Shown: piece by piece, positions 1 through 7,767 of the stretch | Layout of the letters: every line of letters begins with the position of its first letter | Numbering within the stretch: the first letter of the stretch is position 1 | NCBI GenBank assembly: GCA_017437145.1 | Contig: JAFSBT010000006.1 | Coordinates: 1-41,961 of the forward strand | Reading direction: 5' to 3' | Length of the DNA stretch: 41,961 nt | Source: Clostridia bacterium | GTDB lineage: Bacteria > Bacillota > Clostridia > TANB77 > CAG-508 | Notes under the pieces: model-generated | What the model saw: only the letters and a program-made list of their open reading frames with translations | Database searches by the model: none | What the model was told of the DNA's origin: nothing | Program-made: the position numbers and the translations under genes

Positions 1-79
1 GTCAGTGGTGTCAGTGGGGACGGGGCATTTTGACATTAATTTAATGTCAAAATGCCCCGTCCCCACTGACACCACTGAC
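1..79. repeat. Perfect 39-bp-arm palindrome, GGGGACGGGG family
   Basis: Positions 1-39 are the exact reverse complement of 41-79 around a single central base. The arm carries the core GTGGGGACGGGGCATTTTG. A related palindrome lies at 41776-41837, and one sharing the GGGGACG core lies at 35978-36060. This copy ends 3 bp past the stop codon of spoVAE, so its hairpin may also end transcription of the spoVA operon. I infer a REP-like interspersed element; no transposase gene is in view. Confidence 0.85.
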
Positions 80-82
80 AAG

Positions 83-469
83 CTATTGTTTTTTTATTTT
101 AGGTTTAGAGATTAAAGAAGCAATGTATCCAAAAACTATAGCTGCAGTGATTCCGGCTGATGCAGCAGAAATGCCACCTGTAAAGGCGCCAATTAATCCA
201 TCAGATTTTACTTTTTCAATTGCTCCTTTAGCTAATAAATTTCCGAAACCAGTTAAAGGGACTGACGCTCCTGCACCAGCAAAATCTATTAATTTTTGAT
301 AAATTCCTAATCCACCTAAAATAGCTCCTGATGTAACGAAAATTACCAAAATTCTAGCAGGTGTTAATTTTGTTTTATCTATTAAAATTTGTCCAATAAC
401 ACAAATTAGACCACCCACGATAAATGCCTTTATTAACATTGACCAGTCGATATTATTAAAAAAATCCAT
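83..469 (-). CDS. spoVAE: Stage V sporulation protein AE (SpoVAE)
   Basis: A 128-residue hydrophobic protein with about four membrane segments. The stretch FAGAGASVPLTGFGN is typical of the SpoVAC/SpoVAE family, and a very similar stretch occurs in the neighbouring SpoVAC. SpoVA proteins form an inner-membrane channel that takes dipicolinic acid into the forespore and releases it at germination. The ATG is preceded by an AAAGGA ribosome site. It is the last gene of dodecin-spoVAC-spoVAD-spoVAE, 27 bp after spoVAD. The spoVAA, spoVAB and spoVAF genes are absent here, which matches the minimal C-D-E cluster of many Clostridia. SpoVAE itself, rather than a second SpoVAC, is inferred from order and length. 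Confidence 0.9.
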   Translation of the reverse strand: MDFFNNIDWSMLIKAFIVGGLICVIGQILIDKTKLTPARILVIFVTSGAILGGLGIYQKLIDFAGAGASVPLTGFGNLLAKGAIEKVKSDGLIGAFTGGISAASAGITAAIVFGYIASLISKPKIKKQ

Positions 470-496
470 GATAAATATCCTTTCTGAAAATGTAGT

Positions 497-1501
497 TTAA
501 ACCTCTATACTCACTGCATGTGCTATACCAGGTATTGATTCACCTTGTTGAGAGGTAGTTGAATTTGTAAGTGCTCCTGTAGCAATTAAAAGAATCTTTT
601 TATATTTTTTTTGTTTTAACATATTAAAAACATAACCTGCAAATACAGTTGCGCAACAGCCACAACCACTACCTCCAGAGTGTACATCTTGTTCATTTTT
701 ATTAAATATTAATACGCCACAGTCATTATAATTGTTTTTTATATTATAACCTTTTGTTTCAGCAAGTTCCATTAAAATTTCTTTACCAATATGACCTAAA
801 TCTCCGGTTAGAATAGCATCGTAGTAACTGGGGTTTCGACCGGTATCTTTAAAGTGTGTAACTAAAGTATCGAGTGCAGCAGGTGCCATTGCAGCTCCCA
901 TACTATTTGCATCTTTTATTCCCATATCAATAATTTTTCCTGTTGTAATAGTTGTGATGAAAGGCCCTTGACCATTTTTGCTTAGAAGTGCAGCACCACT
1001 TCCGGTAACCGTCCATTGAGCAGATGGTGGACGCTGGTTACCTAATTCTAAAGGAAATCTAAATTGTTTTTCTGCACTGCAAAAATGACTTGAGGCAGCA
1101 CATAGCGCATGATCAGCGGCATCGCCATCTATAAAAACTGAAGCTAGTTGCATACCTTCTACAAAAGTAGAACAAGCTCCAAAAATCCCATAAAAAGGAA
1201 TTGCGAGTTCTCTTAATCCGAAACTTGAAGAAATACATTGGTTAAGTAAATCACCTGCAAAGCAATAATCGATGGTATTTGAAGGTATTCCAGATTTTGT
1301 AATGCATGAATTTACTGTTTCTTTTATGAATTTACTTTCGGCTTTTTCCCAAGTTTTTTCTTCCCAAAATTCATCTTCTACATATTTATCAAAATATTTT
1401 GAAAGGGGACCTTCACCTTCTTTTGGTCCAACAATAGAACAAGTTTCTGTTATTGTAATGGGATTATCAAATTTAATAGTTTGTTTACCTAATTTTTGCA
1501 T
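497..1501 (-). CDS. spoVAD: Stage V sporulation protein AD (SpoVAD)
   Basis: A 334-residue soluble protein with the thiolase-like fold of SpoVAD. The N-terminal TIKFDNPITITETCSIVG, the GACSTFVEG stretch and the glycine and cysteine-rich GGSGCGCCATVFAGY near the C terminus are family hallmarks. SpoVAD sits on the outer face of the spore inner membrane and binds dipicolinic acid. The length matches the usual 335-340 residues. It starts at an ATG preceded by AAAGGAG. It lies between spoVAC and spoVAE, with about 120 bp to spoVAC filled by a small inverted-repeat element. No in-frame CGG codon is present. Confidence 0.96.
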   Translation of the reverse strand: MQKLGKQTIKFDNPITITETCSIVGPKEGEGPLSKYFDKYVEDEFWEEKTWEKAESKFIKETVNSCITKSGIPSNTIDYCFAGDLLNQCISSSFGLRELAIPFYGIFGACSTFVEGMQLASVFIDGDAADHALCAASSHFCSAEKQFRFPLELGNQRPPSAQWTVTGSGAALLSKNGQGPFITTITTGKIIDMGIKDANSMGAAMAPAALDTLVTHFKDTGRNPSYYDAILTGDLGHIGKEILMELAETKGYNIKNNYNDCGVLIFNKNEQDVHSGGSGCGCCATVFAGYVFNMLKQKKYKKILLIATGALTNSTTSQQGESIPGIAHAVSIEV

Positions 1502-1522
1502 AAAAAATCTCCTTTCTTAATA

Positions 1523-1619
1523 GATGTGAGAGGTGTGAGGTGAGAAGTGTGCTTTTATTGATATGCTTCGTAGACTTTGCTTGATTTTCACATTTCGCAC
1601 TTCCCGCATCACACTTCCA
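1523..1619. repeat. MITE-like imperfect inverted repeat, copy 1
   Basis: About 97 bp with imperfect 30-bp terminal inverted repeats (GATGTGAGAGGTGTGAGG at one end, the complement of GGAAGTGTGATGCGGG at the other) around a core containing ATATGCTTCGTAGACTTTGC. The same element, in opposite orientation, is at 13703-13799. It fills the spoVAC-spoVAD spacer without interrupting either gene. No transposase is visible. Confidence 0.75.
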
Positions 1620-1622
1620 ATA

Positions 1623-2087
1623 TTACACCAATGTAATCGACTGTGTATTAAAAATTAAATATAAAATTCCTACAAGTACAGAAGCTGAAATTCCGTATAC
1701 TAAAACAGGACCTGCTACTGTAAACATTTTTGCTCCAACACCCATTACATAACCTTCTGACTTATATTCCATGGCTGGAGAAACAATTGAATTGGCGAAA
1801 CCTGTAATAGGAACTAAAGAACCTGCGCCAGCAAATTTCCCAATCTTGTTAAAGAGATTGAGAGCTGTTAAGAATACACTAATAAAAATTAAAATTACTG
1901 AAACTATTGTTGAGCTTATTTCAGTACTTAAATCTCTATATTTGCAAATTTCCATTATAAACTGCCCAATACAACATATAAAACCACCAACAATAAAAGC
2001 ACATATGCAATTTCTCATTATGGGGGAGTTTGGTGTTTTTTGATTTACATATTCTTGATATTCTTTAGGAGTATTGATTGGCTTCAT
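1623..2087 (-). CDS. spoVAC: Stage V sporulation protein AC (SpoVAC)
   Basis: A 154-residue membrane protein with four hydrophobic segments and the family stretch KFAGAGSLVPITGFANS. SpoVAC is the mechanosensitive-like channel subunit of the SpoVA dipicolinate transporter. I chose the ATG at 2087 because a strong AAGGAGG site lies 5-6 bases upstream; an upstream ATG at 2114 would overlap the dodecin gene and lacks such a site. The N-terminal KPINTPKEYQEYVNQKTPNSP is the usual soluble leader. The gene follows the dodecin gene by about 10 bp. Confidence 0.95.
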   Translation of the reverse strand: MKPINTPKEYQEYVNQKTPNSPIMRNCICAFIVGGFICCIGQFIMEICKYRDLSTEISSTIVSVILIFISVFLTALNLFNKIGKFAGAGSLVPITGFANSIVSPAMEYKSEGYVMGVGAKMFTVAGPVLVYGISASVLVGILYLIFNTQSITLV

Positions 2088-2097
2088 AATAACCTCC

Positions 2098-2311
2098 TTA
2101 TTTTCTAGAATCATCTACATTAAAACAAAGGTCAACTGTAGAGCGATACTCTATAATTTTGTTGCCGTCAATAATAGCTTTTTGTTCTAATATAGTTAAA
2201 GAATTTATATAGTCAATTGATTTTGATGCTTCAGAAATAGTTTTATTTATTGCATCTTTCCAGGAAACATCAGAAATGCCGAGTTAATTTTAAATGTTTT
2301 TCAATAGACAT
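2098..2311 (-). CDS. Dodecin family flavin-binding protein, needs a +1 shift at CGG
   Basis: The zero frame gives only 13 codons before TGA. Skipping the C of the in-frame CGG at 2279-2281 opens a 70-residue frame that reads KLTGISDVSWKDAINKTIS and later KIIEYRSTVDLCFNVDD. The length, the G-x-S-x-x-SW-x-x-A motif near the N terminus and the I-x-x-Y-(R/Q)-V-x-x-x-(F/V) strand at the C terminus match dodecins, which form 12-subunit shells that store flavin. The ATG follows a GAAAGAGGTG ribosome site and the stop is 10 bp before spoVAC, so it is probably the first gene of the spoVA operon. The glycine restored (residue 11) is the conserved one of the dodecin VG-x-S motif. Family assignment is by eye from this motif pattern. 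Confidence 0.8.
2279..2281 (-). other. Recoding site 1: CGG, +1 shift in dodecin
   Basis: In-frame codon 11 is CGG, preceded by ACT. The zero frame ends three codons later at TGA; reading GGC one base on (glycine) restores the dodecin frame for 59 further codons. Confidence 0.75.
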
Positions 2312-2325
2312 GAAATTACACCTCT

Positions 2326-2440
2326 TTCTTAATTGGGGTTTGGAATTTGGAGTTGGGAGTTTGGAAAATGAGATTTTTCTTGGGATGGTTTGCTTATGTA
2401 CCAAACTCCAACTATCAAGTACCAACCACAAAAAATGTTA
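2326..2440. repeat. Imperfect inverted repeat, TTGGAGTTTGG family
   Basis: The left part (GTTTGGAATTTGGAGTTGGG) pairs imperfectly with the right part (CCAAACTCCAACTATCAAG). Related TTGGTATTTGG/CCAAATACCAA arms occur at 26171-26270, and a fragment at 40186-40215. It fills the divergent spacer between the dodecin gene and the pilus operon. Outside it the 2312-2650 region holds only the pilus promoter. Confidence 0.55.
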
Positions 2441-2538
2441 TTAATAGCTTTTCCAATAAAAAAAAATATATGCAAAAAAGAAATGTTACAAAAATATTAC
2501 AGTAAAATGACGATTTAAATACAAATGATTCATTTATA

Positions 2539-2566
2539 TTGACTTTTAACGTTAAAACTGTAAAAT
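2539..2566 (+). promoter_or_regulatory. Likely sigma-A promoter of the pilus operon
   Basis: TTGACT and TAAAAT are separated by 16 bp, about 85 bp upstream of the PilM-PilN start. No other good match lies in the spacer. Confidence 0.5.
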
Positions 2567-2650
2567 AATATATGAATACTTATACTGCGATAAAAGTTTT
2601 TTATATACACAAACAACATAGATTTTTCAAAAAAATATAAGGAGTAGGGA

Positions 2651-4288
2651 ATGCAAAATTGTCTAGGGATTTATATAGAGAATAATGTAATTAAATATGC
2701 AAAAGTTGCAAAAGAACGTGATGATTTAAAAATAGAATCTTATGGAATTAAGTTTTATGATAACATTGAAGAAACAATAAAGCAAATTATAGAAGAAACA
2801 TATAGCTATAAAATTCCTATTTGTACAAATTTATCGGATGAACAATATACATATATAGATATGTTTAACTTATTGAACAAAAAAGATTTAGCAAAAGCAA
2901 CAGATACTGAATTTGAACTTTTTTGCAATGACAATGGAAAAAATAAAGCTGCTATTGAATATAGGACTTTACAAGTTCCAAATTTAATGGATAGCGATAA
3001 AGTTACAACAATATATACATATGTTAACAAATCAAGTGTAGTAGGAAGATTAAAAGATTTAAATGGAGGGAATGTTGCTTCAATAGTACCAATATCACTA
3101 GCTATACCATTACTAAATAATTTCGCTGATGGAAAAAATAGCGTTATTATAAACATAGAAAACAAGACTACTGTTACTACAATTGTAAATGGTTCAACTT
3201 ATAAAATTGATGTTATAGATAACGGTATGGAAAAAATCTTAAGTGACATAGCTGCAAAAGAAAATTCAAATCAAAAAGCTTATGAAATATGCAAAAATGC
3301 TACAATATACACACTAGAAGCTTCAAGTTTACAAGTCGCTGAAAATGAATATATGCCATACATAATGCCTACTTTATATAGCATTATAGAAGAAGTAAAA
3401 GAAGTATTAGCAAAAAATCAAATAGAAGTGTCTAATATATATATTACAGGATTAGCAACAGCCATAAATAATTTGGATTTATACTTCCAAGAAAATTTTG
3501 TAGATAAAAAATGTGAAATATTAACACCATTTTTTGTAGAAACAACTAATATAAAACTTAATGTTAAAGACTATATAGAGGTTAACTCAGCAATTGCATT
3601 GGCTTTAAACAATTTGTTAGCAACAAATAAAACTGTCGATTTCAAGGGAGAGTCATTTAAATCAAAATTAACAAATAAAGTATCGTCAAAACCACAAAAA
3701 GAAAATAAAAATGGAAAAATACAAAATAAAAAAACAAAGAGTAATTTAATAAAAATGGACTTAGGTACAAGTCTAGATTTCATAGAAACAATACTTGTTA
3801 GAGTTTTAGTAGGAATACTATTATTAGTTATATCATATTCAATAGCTGCAAAATACATAGTAAGTAGAATTGAAGATAAAAAAGATGAAATGCAAATTGT
3901 TATAGATGACACACAAAAGAAAATAAAGGATATTAGCGGAGATATAACAAAAGTTAATTCTAAGACCACAGAATATGAAGAACGAATTTTGAAAATTGAG
4001 GAAGCAAAATCAGAACGTAATGAATATTATAAAACCAAAAATGCAATACCTCTTTTATTAACTAGAATAAGAACAGTAATTCCTGATGGAGTTCAATTAT
4101 TACATATAGAAAACACAACAGGAAAACATGTACAAATAAAGGCACAAGCAGAAAAATATGAGCAACTTGGATTTTTCATTGCAAAATTAAAAACAGATGC
4201 TATTTTAATAAATATAACATCAGATTCAGGAACAAAAACTGATAATGTTATACAAATTACTATAGAGGGTGACTTCCCAGAATATTAA
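2651..4288 (+). CDS. Type IV pilus PilM-PilN fusion protein
   Basis: A 545-residue protein. Residues 1-325 look like PilM, the cytoplasmic actin-like ATPase-fold protein (LGIYIENNVIKYAKVAK at the start, VIINIENKTTVTTIVNG in the middle, IYITGLATAI later). A lysine-rich linker (about 335-365) leads to a transmembrane segment at about 380-400, a coiled coil at about 405-455 and a PilN-like C-terminal domain (IPLLLTRIRTVIPDGVQLL). In classical systems PilM and PilN are separate proteins that bind through the N-terminal tail of PilN; here they are joined. It connects the cytoplasmic motors to the PilO layer. The ATG has an AAGGAG site 6 bases upstream. It is the first gene of the pilus operon. Confidence 0.8.
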   Translation: MQNCLGIYIENNVIKYAKVAKERDDLKIESYGIKFYDNIEETIKQIIEETYSYKIPICTNLSDEQYTYIDMFNLLNKKDLAKATDTEFELFCNDNGKNKAAIEYRTLQVPNLMDSDKVTTIYTYVNKSSVVGRLKDLNGGNVASIVPISLAIPLLNNFADGKNSVIINIENKTTVTTIVNGSTYKIDVIDNGMEKILSDIAAKENSNQKAYEICKNATIYTLEASSLQVAENEYMPYIMPTLYSIIEEVKEVLAKNQIEVSNIYITGLATAINNLDLYFQENFVDKKCEILTPFFVETTNIKLNVKDYIEVNSAIALALNNLLATNKTVDFKGESFKSKLTNKVSSKPQKENKNGKIQNKKTKSNLIKMDLGTSLDFIETILVRVLVGILLLVISYSIAAKYIVSRIEDKKDEMQIVIDDTQKKIKDISGDITKVNSKTTEYEERILKIEEAKSERNEYYKTKNAIPLLLTRIRTVIPDGVQLLHIENTTGKHVQIKAQAEKYEQLGFFIAKLKTDAILINITSDSGTKTDNVIQITIEGDFPEY

Positions 4289-4310
4289 ACTTAGAAAGGA
4301 AAATGTATAA

Positions 4311-5135
4311 GTGAAAAAATTATTATTAACAATACTAATAATATTATTATGTGTATTAGCATATTTCATTATGTTTAATAATTTTGACGTAGGCATTTTG
4401 AAAATTGAAAGTATTGCAGATATAAAAAATAAGAGTAATGAGTTAGATAAAAAAGTAAATGAGGCAACAAAGCTAACACATCAAACTTATCCAAAAGAAA
4501 AAAGTTCATTAGATACTTCAATTAATAAATTAAAATCAACAAAACAACAATATGAAAGCAAAATAGCAAGTATGCCAGATTCAGAAATATTAAAATATAT
4601 GCAAGTTGATACATATGAGAAAGAATTTTTATGGACAACAATTGGTTCATATGCTACAAAACAAAATTTAGATTTAGAATTAGATATTGTAGATATAAAA
4701 AATAATGATTACTATAACTTAGAATTTACTGTAGTAGGAAGATATTCTGATATATCAGATTTTATTTTTTCAATAGAAGATGATGACGAATTAGCATTTA
4801 AAATAGAAAATTTCAAAATGAAACCATATACGATTTCAGAAACAACAAAGGTTACGACATATAAAGATGGTGAAGAAAAAACTGAAGTTGAAACAAACAA
4901 AAATTATCCATATGATACTGTAACAGAAAAAGAATTTGAAGGCGAAGAAGATGAAGAAGATGAAAAAAATACAAATCTATTTGACAAAGCTAACGAATCA
5001 AAAAATACGAATAAAACAACAAATAATACAGTAAAAAAAGAAAATCAAACAGGAACTTCAACAAGTGTTATGTATAGTCCTGATAGAGTAAAAGCTACTT
5101 TTACTGTATCAAAAGTAAATGTTAATATTAAATAG
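4311..5135 (+). CDS. PilO-like type IV pilus alignment protein
   Basis: A 274-residue protein with an N-terminal membrane anchor (residues about 4-22), a coiled-coil stretch (about 35-85) and an extracytoplasmic domain containing YNLEFTVVGRYSDISDFIF, which resembles the PilO/GspM-type ferredoxin-like fold. An acidic and asparagine/threonine-rich insert (about 205-250) interrupts the C-terminal domain. It starts at GTG, with AGAAAGGA upstream; a nearby ATG is out of frame. It follows the PilM-PilN gene by 22 bp. PilO pairs with PilN to align the assembly platform. The assignment rests on topology and gene order more than on sequence motifs. Confidence 0.7.
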   Translation: MKKLLLTILIILLCVLAYFIMFNNFDVGILKIESIADIKNKSNELDKKVNEATKLTHQTYPKEKSSLDTSINKLKSTKQQYESKIASMPDSEILKYMQVDTYEKEFLWTTIGSYATKQNLDLELDIVDIKNNDYYNLEFTVVGRYSDISDFIFSIEDDDELAFKIENFKMKPYTISETTKVTTYKDGEEKTEVETNKNYPYDTVTEKEFEGEEDEEDEKNTNLFDKANESKNTNKTTNNTVKKENQTGTSTSVMYSPDRVKATFTVSKVNVNIK

Positions 5136-5158
5136 AATATAAGGAGGCAGAATCTTAA

Positions 5159-5518
5159 ATGATAAAAACAATAATTAAAGAAATGGCAATAGTATTATTA
5201 CTTATTATTGCAATAATATTGTTATTGGCAATAGTTTTATACGATTATATGCCAACTAGTAAGATAACTCCAGCAAAAGTGGTTGCATATGAAATGACAA
5301 ATGAAATAAAAGAAGAAATAGCAAATTCAACAGTAGCAGAAGCTGAAAATATCGTTAAAACATATGTTATAACATCAACGGATTTAGGTGCTTATGAATC
5401 AAACGATAGATATGAAAAAGGAAAAGATAATCCATTTGCAATTAGCAGTGATTACAAAATGAGTAATACAATTTCAAATTCTGTTATAGATGATGAAAAT
5501 AGTATCAAAGTAAAATAA
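5159..5518 (+). CDS. Small single-pass membrane protein of the pilus operon
   Basis: 119 residues: an N-terminal transmembrane segment (about 8-28, nearly all I, L, V and A) followed by a 90-residue extracytoplasmic part rich in charged residues, with no cysteines and no motif I recognise. It sits between pilO and the pilin gene with an AAGGAGG site. Its position is that of PilP or a minor subunit in other pilus operons, but I see no lipobox or HR domain. Function unknown; a structural role in the pilus assembly layer is inferred from position only. Confidence 0.7.
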   Translation: MIKTIIKEMAIVLLLIIAIILLLAIVLYDYMPTSKITPAKVVAYEMTNEIKEEIANSTVAEAENIVKTYVITSTDLGAYESNDRYEKGKDNPFAISSDYKMSNTISNSVIDDENSIKVK

Positions 5519-5585
5519 TTAATTTCGGTAATATTTATATAAATAAATATATACAAAATCAAAAGAAAAGGGGGGAAAACAAAAG

Positions 5586-5828
5586 ATGAAACAACAAAAA
5601 GGTATAACTTTAGTTGCATTAATTATAACAATTATCGTTATGTTAATACTTGTTGCTGTTACAATATCAATAGCTTTAGGACAAAATGGTGTGTTCTCAA
5701 ATGCTAAAGATGCAGCAAATGACACAAACACAAGAATATCAGAAGAACAAAACCTTGCTAATGATGTAACTTATGGTGATGTTTCTGGAATAAACAATAT
5801 TGTTAATAATGTTGTTAGAGGTGAATAA
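5586..5828 (+). CDS. Type IV pilin (major pilin candidate)
   Basis: 80 residues. A short basic leader MKQQKG is followed by ITLVALIITIIVMLILVAV, the class III-signal hydrophobic helix cut after glycine by prepilin peptidase. Position 5 of the mature protein is alanine rather than the usual glutamate; this variant is common in Clostridia. The remaining 45 residues are polar and lack a cysteine pair, so the pilin is very small. A strong AAAGGGGGG ribosome site and a hairpin just downstream suggest high expression relative to the genes after it. It could be a minor pilin rather than the major subunit. Confidence 0.85.
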   Translation: MKQQKGITLVALIITIIVMLILVAVTISIALGQNGVFSNAKDAANDTNTRISEEQNLANDVTYGDVSGINNIVNNVVRGE

Positions 5829-5863
5829 TTAAGTATTTTTTAGTGCATTAAAAAATGCAAAAA

Positions 5864-5895
5864 AGGCATATGCATTTTAAGTAATGTATATGCCT
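5864..5895. other. Hairpin between pilin and prepilin peptidase genes
   Basis: AGGCATATGCAT pairs with ATGTATATGCCT across an 8-base loop, with one mismatch. No T-run follows on the plus strand, so it is not a classical terminator. It may stabilise the pilin mRNA 3' end or weaken read-through. Confidence 0.5.
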
Positions 5896-5935
5896 AAATT
5901 TCTATATTAGGATTTTAAAATATTAAGGAGAAAAA

Positions 5936-6715
5936 ATGGCAAATATTATAATATATTCAATGTTTTTTATAATAGGAACATTATTAGGAAGTTTTTTTAC
6001 CTTGGCAATACATAGAATACCTTTAAAGCAAAACATAACACATGAAAGGTCATATTGTCCTAAGTGTAATCATAAATTGAATTTTTTAGATTTAATACCA
6101 ATATTAAGTTATTTGTTTTTAGGTGGGAAGTGTAGATATTGTAAAAACAAAATAAGACCAAGATATCTTATTTTAGAAATTCTTTCTGGAATGGTATTTT
6201 TATTTTTAGTTCTTTCTTTAAATATTAATATATTTAGTACATATACAGGAAAATATATATATTTATTATTCTTAATATTATATATTTCTACACTTATTAT
6301 AGTTGGAGGAATCGATAAAGAAAAAAAAGAAATAACAAATTCAGTAATGATATTTGGATTTATTATAGAAATCATGTATATAACATATCTATATGTTTTA
6401 GAAGCTAACATGTATAGATATATTATATATTTAACAATTATAATAATATTAGCCTTATTAAATAAATTATTTTTTAAGAAAACAAAAGGACAGTATACTA
6501 TACAAATTCTTATTCTTTGTTTCTTTTTGGCAATAGCTACAAAGGAAGAAATAACAATTCTAAGTATAATAACAACACTTGTTTTAATTGCAATAAAAAT
6601 ATTTATTAATAAAATAAAGAAAAGACAAGTAACAGAAAAACTTCCTGTAGGATATTATTTATGTTTTAGCAATATTGCAATTTTAATAATACAAAATTTT
6701 TTATTAGGAAGTTAG
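5936..6715 (+). CDS. Prepilin peptidase-like protein (PilD family), one catalytic Asp missing
   Basis: 259 residues and about eight membrane segments. The N-terminal GTLLGSFFTLAIHRIP and two CxxC pairs (C41/C44 and C66/C69) define the PilD zinc-binding N-terminal domain. The first catalytic aspartate is present (D127 in GGIDKEKKEIT). The second, normally in a GxGD motif, is not found: the aligned stretch at about 184-189 reads KGQYTI. The protein ends with a KLPVGYYLCFSNIA stretch that corresponds to the family's usual P-(F/V)-G-P-(F/Y)-L ending. It may be inactive, a chaperone-like homologue, or use another acid. The gene lies 107 bp after the pilin gene with an AAGGAG site. Confidence 0.8.
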   Translation: MANIIIYSMFFIIGTLLGSFFTLAIHRIPLKQNITHERSYCPKCNHKLNFLDLIPILSYLFLGGKCRYCKNKIRPRYLILEILSGMVFLFLVLSLNINIFSTYTGKYIYLLFLILYISTLIIVGGIDKEKKEITNSVMIFGFIIEIMYITYLYVLEANMYRYIIYLTIIIILALLNKLFFKKTKGQYTIQILILCFFLAIATKEEITILSIITTLVLIAIKIFINKIKKRQVTEKLPVGYYLCFSNIAILIIQNFLLGS

Positions 6716-6798
6716 ATTTAGTTATATGTGATAATCACTAATGACTAACATTTTGAATATAAATAGCATTTATGCTATTAAAGATTAGGTGAATATAT

Positions 6799-7737
6799 AT
6801 GAAAAAAAGTTACTTAAAAAATGAAAAAGGAGCTATAGGAACAGATACTTTTATTTCAGTATTGGTAATTACTTTATTTGTCGGATTAATAGCTACTCTT
6901 ACATATAATATATACTTATCTACAATGAGTACAAAAAGAAATTCACAAGCAACTGCATATATTGTAGAAATTTTTGAATATATTGATAAACAGTATTATA
7001 AAGACGTAACGGAACAAAACTTAGTTAATTATATAGAAAACAAATATAATAATGCTGAAAATGCAGATACAAATAATGAGATTTCTGATATAAATATAGC
7101 AAGTGCAAGGAATGTAACTGGTCTTGAAAATACAAGTGATACAAATGAAATACTTACAACACCATATAAAATAGAGATAGCTATAACACCATATGATGAA
7201 AAATTTGATTTAGTGAAAACTATTACGGTAACTATAAAGTATAATTTGGGGACTAAAGAAGAAAGTATAACTATGACAAAGGTGAAGGCAAAAGAGAATT
7301 TAATAACTCCAAATGAACCTAATATGGATAATTTAGTTGTTAATGATAACATGAAAATATATCCTATAAAATTTATTGATGGTGCATGGTATGTAACAGA
7401 TACAAAGAAAGATACTACATGGTATAATTATGAAAATGGTTATTGGGCAACTGTATTTGTATCTAAGGACGACTATAAAGAAGGCGAAATTATAAGTAGT
7501 ACTTCATTAGGTGATTATTACGTTTGGATACCAAGATACGCATATTATAATTCTGATATTAAATTTTTATATGAAGAAACAGAACAATATGTAAATGAAG
7601 AAGGAAACTTAGAATCATTACCAGATGAGTATACTGTTGTAGAAGGCGGATGGATAAAAACATTTAATATAACTGAAGAAGAATTATACGATGAATATAA
7701 AACATTAAATAAGGTTATAGAAAGACTTAACAAATAA
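6799..7737 (+). CDS. Pilin-like protein with C-terminal WIPRY domain
   Basis: 312 residues. The leader MKKSYLKNEKG and the following hydrophobic helix (about 17-38) resemble a class III pilin signal with GAIGTDTF in place of the classical G-F-T-L. The middle (about 60-185) is polar. The C-terminal part (about 195-312) contains WYNYENGYWATVF and YYVWIPRYAYY, a tryptophan-rich module seen in many clostridial pilin-like and surface proteins. It sits between the prepilin peptidase and pilB genes, so it is probably a minor pilin or pilus-associated subunit. The module's function is not known to me. Confidence 0.7.
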   Translation: MKKSYLKNEKGAIGTDTFISVLVITLFVGLIATLTYNIYLSTMSTKRNSQATAYIVEIFEYIDKQYYKDVTEQNLVNYIENKYNNAENADTNNEISDINIASARNVTGLENTSDTNEILTTPYKIEIAITPYDEKFDLVKTITVTIKYNLGTKEESITMTKVKAKENLITPNEPNMDNLVVNDNMKIYPIKFIDGAWYVTDTKKDTTWYNYENGYWATVFVSKDDYKEGEIISSTSLGDYYVWIPRYAYYNSDIKFLYEETEQYVNEEGNLESLPDEYTVVEGGWIKTFNITEEELYDEYKTLNKVIERLNK

Positions 7738-7767
7738 AACAAAGGATGAAAGTGAGGTAATTTAACT

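Noticed and set aside
2250..2444. Plus-strand ORF at 2250-2444
   Set aside because: It overlaps the dodecin gene and an inverted repeat, has no ribosome site and no recognisable protein features.
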